Shown here piece after piece: positions 17,758 through 25,460 of a stretch of 64,000 nt of DNA. The translations under genes and the position numbers were made by a program. Position 1 is the stretch's first letter; every line of letters starts with the position of its first letter. The notes beneath the pieces were generated by a model that worked only from the letters and a program-made list of their open reading frames with translations, searched no databases and was not told the origin of the DNA. The stretch is taken from the NCBI RefSeq assembly GCF_001751365.1, contig NZ_LJGT01000040.1, positions 1,035,696 to 1,099,695 of the forward strand. The letters are read 5' to 3'. Source of the DNA: Streptomyces abyssalis (GTDB taxonomy: Bacteria > Actinomycetota > Actinomycetes > Streptomycetales > Streptomycetaceae).

Positions 17758-19842
17758 TCAGCGCCGAGGACCGGTCGTGCCGGTGGTACGGGTCGTATCT
17801 GCCGTACGGGTCGTACCTGCCCGATCGGGCGTACCGGCCGTACCGGCCGCCGTCACCGCCGCGAGCAGGTCCGCCACGATCCCCGGCCCGTCCAGCGTCA
17901 GCACCGACTCCGGGTGGAACTGCACGCTCGCGAACGCCGCGCCGCGCAACGCGTGCACCTCACCGGTACGGGCGTCCCGGCTGACCTCGACCCGCTCCGG
18001 CCCCGGCGCCCGGTCCCACTCCCGCGCCTGCCGGGGCCCGCAGCGCACGGCGTAGGAGTTGTAGAAGCCGACGGTCTCCTGCCGTCCGAAGACTGAGACG
18101 GTCTCCTGCGCGCCCTGATACGGCTGTGCCTTCCGTACGATCTCCAACCCCAGTTCCACGGCGATCAGTTCGTGCCCGAGGCAGATCCCGAGCAGCCCGT
18201 GCCGGCGGTCCCGCAGCAGCTCCGCCGCGAGGGACCGCAGAACGCGGATCTTCGGATCGGCCCCGTCACGCGGATCGCCGGGGCCCGGGCCCAGCACGAC
18301 CGGGCCGTCGTGCGCGAGCGCCGTCTCACGCAGCCCGGGCTCGTCGAAGCGGCGCACCTCCACCTCGGCGCCTGTGGCCCGCAGCAGGTGGGCGAGCATC
18401 GAGGTGAAGGTGTCCTCACCGTCGACCACCAGCAGCTTCCCGGACGGCGGGACGGGGCCGGACGCGCGCTCCCGTTCGCCCTCGCCGCCCGTCTGCAGCC
18501 GCAGCCAGAACGGCGCCAGGTCCGCACGCCGGGCGGAGAGGGCGGCCCGTACGCGGGGATCGTCCGACAGCCCGGGCCGCCGGCCCGCCCGCGTACTGCC
18601 CGCGGGGGATTCGCGCACGCCCAGCGCCGTCAGCACGCCTGCCGCCTTCGCGTGGGTCTCGGCCACCTCGCTCGCCGCGTCCGAGGCCCTGACCAGCGTG
18701 GCACCCACCGGGAGGCGGAGCCGGCCGCTCCGGGCGTCGATGTCCACGGTCCTGATGAGGATCGGCGAGTCGAGGGTCTGGGCACCGCCCGCGTCCCGGC
18801 CGGTCAGTGCCAGGGCACCCGCGTAGTAGCCCCGCCCGCCGTGCTCGTGGCGCTCGATGACGCGGCAGGCGTTCTCCACGGGCGAGCCGGTGACCGTGGC
18901 GGCGAACATCGTCTCCCGCAGCACCTCCCGCACGTCCAGCGTGCTGCGTCCGCGCAGCTCGTACTCGGTGTGGGTGAGATGCGCCATCTCCTTCAGCCGC
19001 GGCCCGACCACCACACCGCCCCTGTCGCCGACGGTGCACATCATCTTCAGCTCTTCGTCGACGACCATCGACAGCTCCTCGCTCTCCTTGCGGTCGGCGA
19101 GGAAGTCCAGCAGACCCTCGGCGGTGGGCCCGCCCGGAGGGTGGCGGTAGGTGCCGCTGATGGGGTTCATCACGACGGTGCCGCCCGCCATTCGCACATG
19201 CACCTCGGGGCTCGCCCCCGCCAGGACCCGGTCGCCGGTGTGCACGGCGAACGTCCAGTACGCGCCCCGCTCACCGGCCAGCAGCCTCCGGAACAGCGCG
19301 AGCGCGTCCGCCCGGCGGAAGCCCGGAATGCCGCCCTCGAAGGTGCGCCGCACCACGAAGTTGGCGCCCTCGCCCGTCCCGATCTCGTCCTCGACGACGC
19401 GGCGCACGGTACGGGCGTACTCCTCGTCGGAGACGTCGAAGGCGCCGTCCTCCACCCGCACCCGGTGCGCGGGCAGTGCCGCCTCGACGTCCTCAAGCGG
19501 CAGCTCGTGCACCTCCCGCGGCACGAGTACGGCCAGCGGCGTCCCGTCGTCGCGTACACCGAAGCCGCGCTCGCGGATCTGCCGGAACGGCACGAGGGCG
19601 AGGGCGCCGAGTCCGCCGTCCGGGATGTCCGCGAGCCGGGCGGCCTCGTGGACCGGCCCGGTCAGGACCTCGACGGTGTCGTGCGGGCGGCCGGGCGTCC
19701 TTCTGCGCAGCAGCGCGAAGGGCGGGGCGTCGTCGCGCAGCAGCCGCCCTACGAGCTCGGCCGCGGACGGTGAGGGTGAAGGTGAATGGGCGCGGGTCCG
19801 GCTGTGGCTGTGGCTGTGGCTGTGCGGATGGTGCTCGGCCAT
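17758..19842 (-). CDS. trpE: Fused anthranilate synthase (TrpE-TrpG), attenuator-controlled
   Basis: A 694-residue fusion. The N-terminal chorismate-binding domain has NFVVRRTFEGGIPGF, MNPISGTYRHPPGG, DRKESEELSMVVDEELKMM and VTGSPVENACRVIERHE. The C-terminal class I glutamine amidotransferase has LLGICLGHELIAVELG with nucleophile Cys and SVQFHPESVL with the catalytic His/Glu. PhzE has the same architecture, but no other phenazine genes are near and the gene sits behind a Trp-codon leader and attenuator, so anthranilate synthesis for tryptophan is the best call. A His-Ser repeat marks residues 9-14. Start ATG has AGGAAGGA upstream. It is divergent from class II DAHP synthase. Confidence 0.86.
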   Translation of the reverse strand: MAEHHPHSHSHSHSRTRAHSPSPSPSAAELVGRLLRDDAPPFALLRRRTPGRPHDTVEVLTGPVHEAARLADIPDGGLGALALVPFRQIRERGFGVRDDGTPLAVLVPREVHELPLEDVEAALPAHRVRVEDGAFDVSDEEYARTVRRVVEDEIGTGEGANFVVRRTFEGGIPGFRRADALALFRRLLAGERGAYWTFAVHTGDRVLAGASPEVHVRMAGGTVVMNPISGTYRHPPGGPTAEGLLDFLADRKESEELSMVVDEELKMMCTVGDRGGVVVGPRLKEMAHLTHTEYELRGRSTLDVREVLRETMFAATVTGSPVENACRVIERHEHGGRGYYAGALALTGRDAGGAQTLDSPILIRTVDIDARSGRLRLPVGATLVRASDAASEVAETHAKAAGVLTALGVRESPAGSTRAGRRPGLSDDPRVRAALSARRADLAPFWLRLQTGGEGERERASGPVPPSGKLLVVDGEDTFTSMLAHLLRATGAEVEVRRFDEPGLRETALAHDGPVVLGPGPGDPRDGADPKIRVLRSLAAELLRDRRHGLLGICLGHELIAVELGLEIVRKAQPYQGAQETVSVFGRQETVGFYNSYAVRCGPRQAREWDRAPGPERVEVSRDARTGEVHALRGAAFASVQFHPESVLTLDGPGIVADLLAAVTAAGTAGTPDRAGTTRTADTTRTTGTTGPRR

Positions 19843-19927
19843 CGGACGTTCCTTCCTGGGATTCCCGGGATGCGTGGGTCACGCGGGTCACGCGGGTTCG
19901 CGCGGGAGGAACAGCCGTGCACACACC

Positions 19928-19952
19928 GAAGGCCGCCCCTCGGGCGGCCTTC
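19928..19952 (-). terminator. trp attenuator terminator hairpin
   Basis: An 11-bp perfect stem (19928-19938 with 19942-19952, GAAGGCCGCCC / GGGCGGCCTTC) lies 31 nt downstream of the leader-peptide stop and about 85 nt before the anthranilate synthase ATG. Its leader-proximal arm (GGCCGCC on the minus strand, 19943-19949) can instead pair with GGCGGCC at 19990-19996 inside the leader reading frame, giving an antiterminator. Confidence 0.8.
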
Positions 19953-19983
19953 GCGTCTGTCGCTTCTCGTGGTGCGCGCGCAG

Positions 19984-20079
19984 TCAGTGGGCCGCCGGGT
20001 GAGCGGTCCACCACCAGTCGCTCAGGAGCATCGCTGCCGAAGGCAGCGGGAGCACCAGCGGGAGGGTCTGCGCGGACAT
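19984..20079 (-). CDS. trpL: trp leader peptide
   Basis: A 31-codon reading frame ends in MLLSDWWWTAHPAAH followed by TGA, with three consecutive Trp codons at 20008-20016. The ending closely matches the Streptomyces trpE leader peptides I recall (WWWTAHPAAH). The first in-frame ATG is at 20079 and has a TAGTCT -10 box 7 nt upstream, so translation may start on a leaderless mRNA there; an inner ATG at 20031 would give 15 residues. Ribosome stalling on the Trp codons at low Trp-tRNA would leave the Pro-Ala-Ala codons free to form the antiterminator. The peptide itself probably has no other function. Confidence 0.85.
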   Translation of the reverse strand: MSAQTLPLVLPLPSAAMLLSDWWWTAHPAAH

Positions 20080-20086
20080 GGCGGCG

Positions 20087-20092
20087 AGACTA
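20087..20092 (-). promoter_or_regulatory. Putative -10 box (TAGTCT) for trpL-anthranilate synthase
   Basis: TAGTCT on the minus strand is 7 nt from the long leader ATG at 20079. No good -35 is visible. The spacing implies a transcript beginning at or near the leader start codon. Confidence 0.45.
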
Positions 20093-20165
20093 CCCCAGCA
20101 GGCGGCGGGCGGGTGGTTTCCGTCTCAGCACCCGGGCACGGCCGAGGACACCCCGTGCGACCCCG

Positions 20166-20171
20166 TAACCT
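20166..20171 (+). promoter_or_regulatory. Putative -10 box (TAACCT) for aroH
   Basis: TAACCT is 7 nt upstream of the GTG start of the DAHP synthase gene with no ribosome site between. Only 99 bp separate this start from the divergent trp leader, so the two promoters nearly touch. Confidence 0.42.
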
Positions 20172-20178
20172 GGGGCGC

Positions 20179-21528
20179 GTGAGTGTGAACGCCAACCCCG
20201 ACGCCGGTGCCCGCACCTGGCGAGACCTTCCCGCGGCGCAGCAGCCCGACTGGCCGGACCAGGAAGCTCTGCGCGAGACCGTCGCCGAGCTCGAGTCCTA
20301 TCCGCCCCTCGTCTTCGCCGGCGAGTGCGACCAGCTGCGTTCCCGGCTGGGTGCCGTCGCACGGGGCGAGGCGTTCCTTCTCCAGGGCGGGGACTGCGCG
20401 GAGGCGTTCGACCAGGTCAGCGCCGAGCACATCCGCAACAAGCTCAAGACGCTGCTGCAGATGGGCGCCGTGCTGACGTACGCCGGATCCGTCCCGGTCG
20501 TCAAGGTCGGCCGGATCGCCGGTCAGTACAGCAAGCCGCGTTCCAAGCCGACCGAGACCAGGGACGGCGTGACCCTGCCGTCGTACCGCGGCGACTCGGT
20601 CAACGGCTTCGAGTTCACCGAGGCCGCGCGCATGCCCGACCCGGAGCGGCTGAAGCGGATGTACCAGGCGTCCGCCTCCACGCTGAACCTCGTACGCGCC
20701 TTCACCACCGGCGGCTACGCGGACCTGCGCCAGGTGCACGCCTGGAACCAGGACTTCGTGAAGCGCTCGCCCTCCGGGCAGCGTTACGAGGCGCTGGCGC
20801 GCGAGATCGACCAGGCGCTGAAGTTCATGCACGCGTGCGGCACGGACCCGGAGGAGCTCAAGACCGTCGAGTTCTTCGCCTCGCACGAGGCGCTGCTGCT
20901 GGACTACGAGTCGGCCATGACCCGTACGGACTCGCGCAGCGGCAAACTGTACGACGTCTCAGGGCACATGGTCTGGATCGGCGAGCGCACACGCCAACTG
21001 GACGGCGCCCACATCGAGTTCGCCTCGCAGGTGCGCAACCCGGTCGGTGTGAAGCTCGGCCCGTCCACGACGCCCGAAGAGGCCCTCACGCTGATCGACA
21101 AGCTCGACCCGGACCGCGAGCCGGGCCGGCTGACCTTCATCACGCGCATGGGAGCCGGCACCGTACGGGACCGGCTGCCCACGCTGGTGGAGAAGGTCAC
21201 CGCCTCGGGCGCCCAGGTGGTGTGGGTGTGCGACCCGATGCACGGCAACACCTTCGAGGCCGCGAGCGGTCACAAGACCCGCCGGTTCGACGACGTGCTC
21301 GACGAGGTCAAGGGCTTCTTCGAGGTGCACAAGGGCGCGGGCACGCACCCTGGAGGCATCCACGTGGAGTTGACCGGCGACGACGTCACGGAGTGCGTGG
21401 GCGGCGGCGACGAGATCTTCGTCGGCGACCTGCACCAGCGCTATGAGACGGCGTGCGACCCGCGTCTCAACCGCAGCCAGTCGCTCGATCTGGCCTTCCT
21501 CGTCGCTGAGATGTACCGCGACCAGTAG
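20179..21528 (+). CDS. aroH: Class II 3-deoxy-7-phosphoheptulonate (DAHP) synthase
   Basis: A 449-residue type II DAHP synthase, joining phosphoenolpyruvate and erythrose 4-phosphate as the first step of the shikimate pathway. Motifs include FLLQGGDCAEAF, GRIAGQYSKPRS, LPSYRGDSVNGFEF, MVWIGERTRQLDGAH, VGVKLGPSTTPEEA, RMGAGTVRDRLP and WVCDPMHGNTFEA, carrying the metal-binding Cys, His and Glu residues. The GTG at 20179 gives the usual length of about 450; the open frame upstream is antisense to the anthranilate synthase. A -10 box 7 nt upstream suggests a leaderless mRNA. Divergent arrangement with the trp leader allows coordinated control of aromatic amino acid supply. A perfect hairpin follows. 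Confidence 0.95.
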   Translation: MSVNANPDAGARTWRDLPAAQQPDWPDQEALRETVAELESYPPLVFAGECDQLRSRLGAVARGEAFLLQGGDCAEAFDQVSAEHIRNKLKTLLQMGAVLTYAGSVPVVKVGRIAGQYSKPRSKPTETRDGVTLPSYRGDSVNGFEFTEAARMPDPERLKRMYQASASTLNLVRAFTTGGYADLRQVHAWNQDFVKRSPSGQRYEALAREIDQALKFMHACGTDPEELKTVEFFASHEALLLDYESAMTRTDSRSGKLYDVSGHMVWIGERTRQLDGAHIEFASQVRNPVGVKLGPSTTPEEALTLIDKLDPDREPGRLTFITRMGAGTVRDRLPTLVEKVTASGAQVVWVCDPMHGNTFEAASGHKTRRFDDVLDEVKGFFEVHKGAGTHPGGIHVELTGDDVTECVGGGDEIFVGDLHQRYETACDPRLNRSQSLDLAFLVAEMYRDQ

Positions 21529-21604
21529 CCGTCCGGCGGCAGCGGAACGCGGCAGCGCGACGCACTGAACCGACGCACGGAACCGACCTACGGAACACGG
21601 AAAT

Positions 21605-21633
21605 GGGGCCCGCATCACAGTGATGCGGGCCCC
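21605..21633 (+). terminator. Terminator after aroH
   Basis: GGGGCCCGCATCAC at 21605-21618 is an exact inverted match to GTGATGCGGGCCCC at 21620-21633, 77 bp after the stop codon. This is one of the strongest hairpins in the window. Confidence 0.8.
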
Positions 21634-21659
21634 GGCTCGTGTGGACAGCGGCCGCCAGG

Positions 21660-21693
21660 TAAGGTTAGCTTAACCAAGGTTAGGTTAACCTCA
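21660..21693 (+). promoter_or_regulatory. Overlapping iron boxes (DmdR/IdeR-type) upstream of bfd
   Basis: Two matches to the actinobacterial iron box TTAGGTTAGGCTWACCTAA: 21660-21678 (14 of 19 by eye) and 21675-21693 (15 of 19), overlapping by 4 bp. The AT-rich stretch stands out from its surroundings. A DtxR-family regulator with iron would be expected to repress the ferredoxin gene here. Confidence 0.72.
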
Positions 21694-21809
21694 TCAAACC
21701 TGAGCGTTGCCCGGTGCAAGAGCACCTCTGATGCGGGGCCCGAGCCCCGGCCTCAGACCCGAACGAGATCGCCGCCCGGCGAACGAGCCCCGGCCCGAAG
21801 GAGGACCGC

Positions 21810-22064
21810 GTGTACGTATGCTCCTGCTTCGGCGTCACGGACCGGCAGGTCCGCGAGCACCAGGAAGCCGGTGCCTGCACACCGCGGCAGATCGCCTCTC
21901 TCAGCAAGGCCGGGACGGACTGCGGCTCGTGCGTGCGCCGCATCCAGGGGCTTCTCGGACGCGGCGGATGCCCCCGCGGTGAGCTGGAGAGCGCCGTCGG
22001 GACACCCGAGCCGGCATCCGTGCCCGCGCACGCGCCCGCAGCCTCGGTCGCCGAAGCCGCCTGA
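21810..22064 (+). CDS. bfd: Bacterioferritin-associated ferredoxin-like [2Fe-2S] protein
   Basis: An 84-residue protein whose first ~50 residues are a BFD-like [2Fe-2S] domain: VCSCFGVTDRQVREH, then TDCGSCVRRI. Cys4, Cys6, Cys38 and Cys41 would bind the cluster. Bfd delivers electrons to bacterioferritin to release stored iron. The C-terminal ~30 residues are a Pro/Ala-rich extension. The GTG start has AAGGAGG at good spacing. Two overlapping iron boxes upstream indicate induction under iron limitation. It converges tail-to-tail with bfr, with a single base between the two stop codons, so partner genes have opposite orientation. Confidence 0.88.
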   Translation: MYVCSCFGVTDRQVREHQEAGACTPRQIASLSKAGTDCGSCVRRIQGLLGRGGCPRGELESAVGTPEPASVPAHAPAASVAEAA

Positions 22065-22065
22065 G

Positions 22066-22554
22066 TCAGTTCTCCGACGGGGCTTCCTGCTCCACGAGCT
22101 GGGCGATGTAGAGCGGTTCACCGAGCTTCTCGACCAGTTCGAGCTGGGTGTCCAGGTAGTCGATGTGGTGTTCCTCGTCGGCCAGGATGTCCTCGAAGAT
22201 GTTCGCCGAGGTGATGTCGCCCTTGGCCCGCATCACCTCCACCCCGCGCCGCAGCCGGTCGATGGCCTCGACTTCGATCTGCCGGTCGGCAGTGAACATC
22301 TCCGTCAGCGTCTGCCCGACGTTGACGTGGAAGAGACGCTGGTAGTTGGGGAGCCCTTCGAGAAACAGAATGCGGTCGGTGAGCCGTTCGGCGTGACGCA
22401 TCTCGTCGAAGGACTCCGCACGGGTGTACCGGGCGAGCTTCGGCCAGCCGAAGTGCTCCTGCATCTTGGCGTGCAGGAAGTACTGGTTGATCGCCGTCAG
22501 CTCGGCCGTCAGCTGCTCGTTGAGGAATTCGATGACCTCGGGGTCGCCCTGCAT
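22066..22554 (-). CDS. bfr: Bacterioferritin
   Basis: A 162-residue haem-containing ferritin that oxidises Fe(II) and stores iron in a 24-subunit shell. Ferroxidase ligands are in place: Glu18, Glu51, His54, Glu94, Glu127 and His130 (DILADEEHHIDYL). The haem ligand Met52 is present (FDEMRHAERL). The ATG at 22554 follows GGAAGGAG. An iron-box-like palindrome at 22639-22657 lies about 85 bp upstream, where IdeR-type proteins activate bfr in mycobacteria. bfd converges on the 3' side. The family and active-site assignment are very secure; regulation is inferred. Confidence 0.96.
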   Translation of the reverse strand: MQGDPEVIEFLNEQLTAELTAINQYFLHAKMQEHFGWPKLARYTRAESFDEMRHAERLTDRILFLEGLPNYQRLFHVNVGQTLTEMFTADRQIEVEAIDRLRRGVEVMRAKGDITSANIFEDILADEEHHIDYLDTQLELVEKLGEPLYIAQLVEQEAPSEN

Positions 22555-22638
22555 GTCTGCGGGCTCCTTCCAGGAAAGAAAACGTGCCAGGTGGGTGCGC
22601 GCCCGCGCATCCTCGCACCGTGTCGTCACCCGGTCCAG

Positions 22639-22657
22639 TAAGCGAAGGCTTACCGAA
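22639..22657 (-). promoter_or_regulatory. Candidate iron box upstream of bfr
   Basis: TAAGCGAAGGCTTACCGAA resembles TTAGGTTAGGCTWACCTAA (about 14 of 19) and contains the inverted repeat TAAGC/GCTTA. It lies between the divergent bfr and sulfite-oxidase-like genes, so which one it controls is uncertain. Confidence 0.5.
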
Positions 22658-22746
22658 ATCGCCCGAATTGGCGATCGGAAAGCCTTCGGGCAACCTTTGC
22701 CGGGGTGCCGGTGAGCGGCGTCAAAGGGGTCTGTCACCATGGGGCG

Positions 22747-23370
22747 ATGGGTCAGTCGCAGAGTCCTGGGGAGGAGCAGCAAGCGCTTCCGCCAGGGCAG
22801 CGGCTCCAGCGCGGATGGCCGGTCACGCACTACGGGCCGGTGCCGAAGTTCAAGGCCGACCGGTGGGATTTCCGGGTCTTCGGGGCGACGGCGGACGGCG
22901 TTAAGCACTCCTGGAACCACGAGGAGTTCACGGCGCTGCCCTACGAGACCGTCGTGGGCGACCTGCACTGTGTCACCAAGTTCAGCATGCTGGGCGCCGA
23001 ATGGGGCGGTGTGCTCGCCCGTACGGTGCTGGAGCTGGCGCCTCCCGCGGACGACGTCACGCACGTCATGGTCTGGGCCGAGTACGGGTTCAGCTCGAAC
23101 CTGCGGCTGCCGGACTTCGCCGCTGCGACGACTCTCTTCGCCACCCACCGCGCCGGTGAACTGCTCACCGCCGAACACGGCTTCCCGCTGCGGCTGGTGG
23201 TGCCGCAGCTGTACGCGTGGAAGGGCCCCAAGTGGGTGCGCGGCGTGGAGTACATGACGACCGACCGCCGCGGCTTCTGGGAGGAGCGGGGCTACCACAA
23301 CATCGGCGACCCCTGGAAGGAACAGCGTTACTCCTACCAGGAGGAGCCCGGTGAAGGGCCGGAGATGTAG
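22747..23370 (+). CDS. Sulfite-oxidase-fold molybdopterin oxidoreductase
   Basis: A 207-residue protein with the oxidoreductase molybdopterin-binding domain found in sulfite oxidase and MsrP (YedY). The putative Mo-ligating cysteine is in VVGDLHCVTKFSML; VPQLYAWKGPKWVRGVEYM and the C-terminal YHNIGDPWKEQRY are typical of these small enzymes. There is no Tat or Sec signal, so the protein seems cytoplasmic, unlike MsrP. The ATG at 22747 is preferred over an in-frame start 42 bp upstream because the conserved region starts later and no ribosome site supports the extension. The substrate is unknown. Its 3' end converges on the DUF4396 gene with 5 bp between. Confidence 0.82.
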   Translation: MGQSQSPGEEQQALPPGQRLQRGWPVTHYGPVPKFKADRWDFRVFGATADGVKHSWNHEEFTALPYETVVGDLHCVTKFSMLGAEWGGVLARTVLELAPPADDVTHVMVWAEYGFSSNLRLPDFAAATTLFATHRAGELLTAEHGFPLRLVVPQLYAWKGPKWVRGVEYMTTDRRGFWEERGYHNIGDPWKEQRYSYQEEPGEGPEM

Positions 23371-23375
23371 CGCGG

Positions 23376-23825
23376 TCAGTGGTGTTCGTGCAGCACCGCG
23401 TGGCCCCTGCCCCGGGCGATCATCCACCGGTTCACGGGAGTCGTGACGAGGAAGGCCACGGCGAACGCGAGCGCCAGGGCGCCCCAGAAGAGGAAGTCCG
23501 TCAGATGCGCGTCCAGTGCTCCGGGGACCAGGACCACCACCGAGTTGTCGACCGCCTCCATCACCACGATGGAGACGGTGTCGGCCGTGAGCGCGACCTT
23601 GACCGCCGCCTTCACGCCCAGTCCGGCCCGCAGCACGGCGTACAGCGTGAGGCTGTAGCCGAAGACGAACGCGAGGGCGATGGCCGTCGCCATCGTCGGC
23701 ACGTCGTGCCAGGCGAAGGCGGTGCCGATGACGAGGCCCAGGATCTCCCCGAAGGCGCAGCCCGTGAGGCAGTGCAGCGTGGCGCGGGCCGCCGTCCCCC
23801 ACGAGGTCTCGCCACCGTGCCGCAC
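23376..23825 (-). CDS. DUF4396 membrane protein
   Basis: A 149-residue integral membrane protein with four hydrophobic segments (CLTGCAFGEILGLVIGTAFAW, MATAIALAFVFGYSLTLYAV, DTVSIVVMEAVDNSVVVLVP and LFWGALALAFAVAFLVTTPV). HCLTGCAFGE and the acidic residues within helices resemble DUF4396, found alone or with copper-related domains; a metal-related role is possible but unproven. The C-terminus ends in HEHH. The GTG at 23825 has GGAGG 6 nt upstream and lies 2 nt after the stop of endonuclease IV, so the genes are translationally coupled. Confidence 0.75.
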   Translation of the reverse strand: MRHGGETSWGTAARATLHCLTGCAFGEILGLVIGTAFAWHDVPTMATAIALAFVFGYSLTLYAVLRAGLGVKAAVKVALTADTVSIVVMEAVDNSVVVLVPGALDAHLTDFLFWGALALAFAVAFLVTTPVNRWMIARGRGHAVLHEHH

Positions 23826-23827
23826 GC

Positions 23828-24703
23828 TCAGCCTCCGCCCTTTCTCAGTTCCTTCAGCCGTGCCACGTCCGCGGCGTGGCCCTCCTTGCGGCCGGGGGTC
23901 TCGATGACGAGCGGGACGCCCTCGGTCGCCGGGTGCGTCATCAGATCGGCGAACGGTCCGTGCCCGATGTGGCCGGAGCCGATGTTCGCATGGCGGTCCT
24001 TGCGGGCGCCGACGACATCCTTGGAGTCGTTGGCGTGGATGAGCTTGAGCCGTCCGGGCCCGGCGACCGACTCCAGCTCGTCCAGCGTCCGCTTCACGCC
24101 TCCCGGCGCCGCCAGGTCGTGCCCGGCGGCGAAGATGTGACAGGTGTCGAGGCAGACGCCGAGCCGGGGGTGCCGGCCCAGGATCTCGAAGTACGGCCCG
24201 AGGTCCCGGACAAGGGAGCAGAGCGAGAACCCCTGGCCGGCCGTCGGCTCCAGCAGCAGCCACGGGTCGTCCTCGTGCGTCAGTTCCTCCAGCAGCGGCC
24301 GGAGCAGCCGGCCCACCTGCGCGAGGGCGGTCGCGGGGTCGCGCCCGCCCGTCGCCGAACCCGTGTGGACCACGACGCCGGAGGCACCGATCTCACGTCC
24401 CCTGCGGAGCGAATGGCGCAGCGAGGAAACGGAGTTGTGAGCCGTGGCCTCCGTATGTGAGCCGAAATTGATGAGATAGGGGGCGTGCACGAATACGGGG
24501 AGTTCCCTTTCCTCGCACGCTGCACGGAATTGCTCGTCCTGCTGTGGGGATCCGGAAGTCGTCGCCCAGCCACGGGGATTGGCGACGAAAACCTGTACGG
24601 TCTCCGCCCCGATGTCGTCGGCGTAGGAAATGCCATTGGCGGCCAGGCCCCCTGCTACGGGGACGTGGCCGCCAATGGGATTGCGGTTTCGCTCAGTCGT
24701 CAC
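23828..24703 (-). CDS. nfo: Endonuclease IV (AP endonuclease)
   Basis: A 291-residue TIM-barrel, tri-zinc AP endonuclease of base-excision repair, cutting 5' of abasic sites. Conserved blocks: VFVHAPYLINFGS, VVVHTGSATGG, LLLEPTAGQG, VCLDTCHIFAAGHD, LIHANDSKD, RHANIGSGHIG and LVIETPG, together carrying the His, Glu and Asp zinc ligands. Start is a GTG at 24703, five bases after the upstream transglycosylase-like gene stops, with DUF4396 following 2 nt later. The three genes therefore probably form an operon. The N-terminus is slightly longer than in E. coli Nfo. Functional call is secure. Confidence 0.93.
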   Translation of the reverse strand: MTTERNRNPIGGHVPVAGGLAANGISYADDIGAETVQVFVANPRGWATTSGSPQQDEQFRAACEERELPVFVHAPYLINFGSHTEATAHNSVSSLRHSLRRGREIGASGVVVHTGSATGGRDPATALAQVGRLLRPLLEELTHEDDPWLLLEPTAGQGFSLCSLVRDLGPYFEILGRHPRLGVCLDTCHIFAAGHDLAAPGGVKRTLDELESVAGPGRLKLIHANDSKDVVGARKDRHANIGSGHIGHGPFADLMTHPATEGVPLVIETPGRKEGHAADVARLKELRKGGG

Positions 24704-24707
24704 ACCA

Positions 24708-25460
24708 TCAGTATGCCGAGTTCACGTTGTCCATCGAACCGTACCTGTCCGCCGCGTAGTTGCAGGCGGCCACGATGTTGGCGACCGGGTCGGTCATGTC
24801 GGTGGACGTGCCGGGGACGTGGTATGCGTCGAAGGTCGGCTTGATGGTCTGGAGCAGACCCTTGGACGGAGTGCCCTTCTGGGCGTTGATGTCCCAGTTG
24901 TTCACGGCGTTGGGGTCGCCGCCGGACTCGCGGATGATGTTCCGCTTGATGCCGTCGTAGGACCCGGGGATGTCGTGCTTCGCCATGATGTCGCGGGCCT
25001 CGCGGATCCAACCGTCGAGGTTCTCGGGGTAGGTCTTCTTCTCGGGCTTGGCGCGCTCGGCGTCGCGGGACGCCTTGGCGGCCTCGGCCTTGCGCTCGGC
25101 GGCGGCCTCCTTGGCGGCCTTGGCCTTGGCGGCCTCGGCGCGCTCGGCTGCGACGGCCTTCTGCTCGGCCACCGCCTCCTTCTGGTCGGCCACGGCGTCG
25201 TTGGTGCGCTGGACGTCGGCGTCCAGGGTGCCCTGCTTGGCAGAGGAGAGCAGCACCTTGTTGGCCTGGGAATCCTTCGTACTCTCTGCGGCGGCCGTCG
25301 AGGCGCTCACCTTCTTGGCGCCGGACTGGCTCTGGTTGCCCGCGTCGGCGGTGCCGGGGAGGACGGTCAGTGCGATTGCCGCCACGCCCACGGTGGATAT
25401 ACCGACGGCAGAGAAACGGGCGAACTTGGGACTGCGGACGTAGCCGGGAATGCTGGGCAT
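24708..25460 (-). CDS. Secreted lytic-transglycosylase-like protein
   Basis: A 250-residue exported protein. A signal peptide covers about residues 1-40 (FSAVGISTVGVAAIALTVLP, then Thr-Ala-Asp-Ala). Residues 60-145 are an Ala/Lys/Glu-rich coiled coil. The C-terminal ~100 residues are a compact SLT/lysozyme-like domain: IIRESGGDPNAVNNWDINA (with catalytic Glu in the RESGG motif) and KGLLQTIKPTFDAYHVPG, ending NYAADRYGSMDNVNSAY. It would cleave peptidoglycan glycan strands during growth or germination. The ATG at 25460 is chosen as the start of the signal peptide. A leader of over 100 nt is likely upstream. Confidence 0.85.
   Translation of the reverse strand: MPSIPGYVRSPKFARFSAVGISTVGVAAIALTVLPGTADAGNQSQSGAKKVSASTAAAESTKDSQANKVLLSSAKQGTLDADVQRTNDAVADQKEAVAEQKAVAAERAEAAKAKAAKEAAAERKAEAAKASRDAERAKPEKKTYPENLDGWIREARDIMAKHDIPGSYDGIKRNIIRESGGDPNAVNNWDINAQKGTPSKGLLQTIKPTFDAYHVPGTSTDMTDPVANIVAACNYAADRYGSMDNVNSAY

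Noticed and set aside
17758..19842. PhzE (phenazine) assignment of the fused chorismate enzyme
   Set aside because: No phz genes nearby, and a Trp-specific attenuator precedes the gene.
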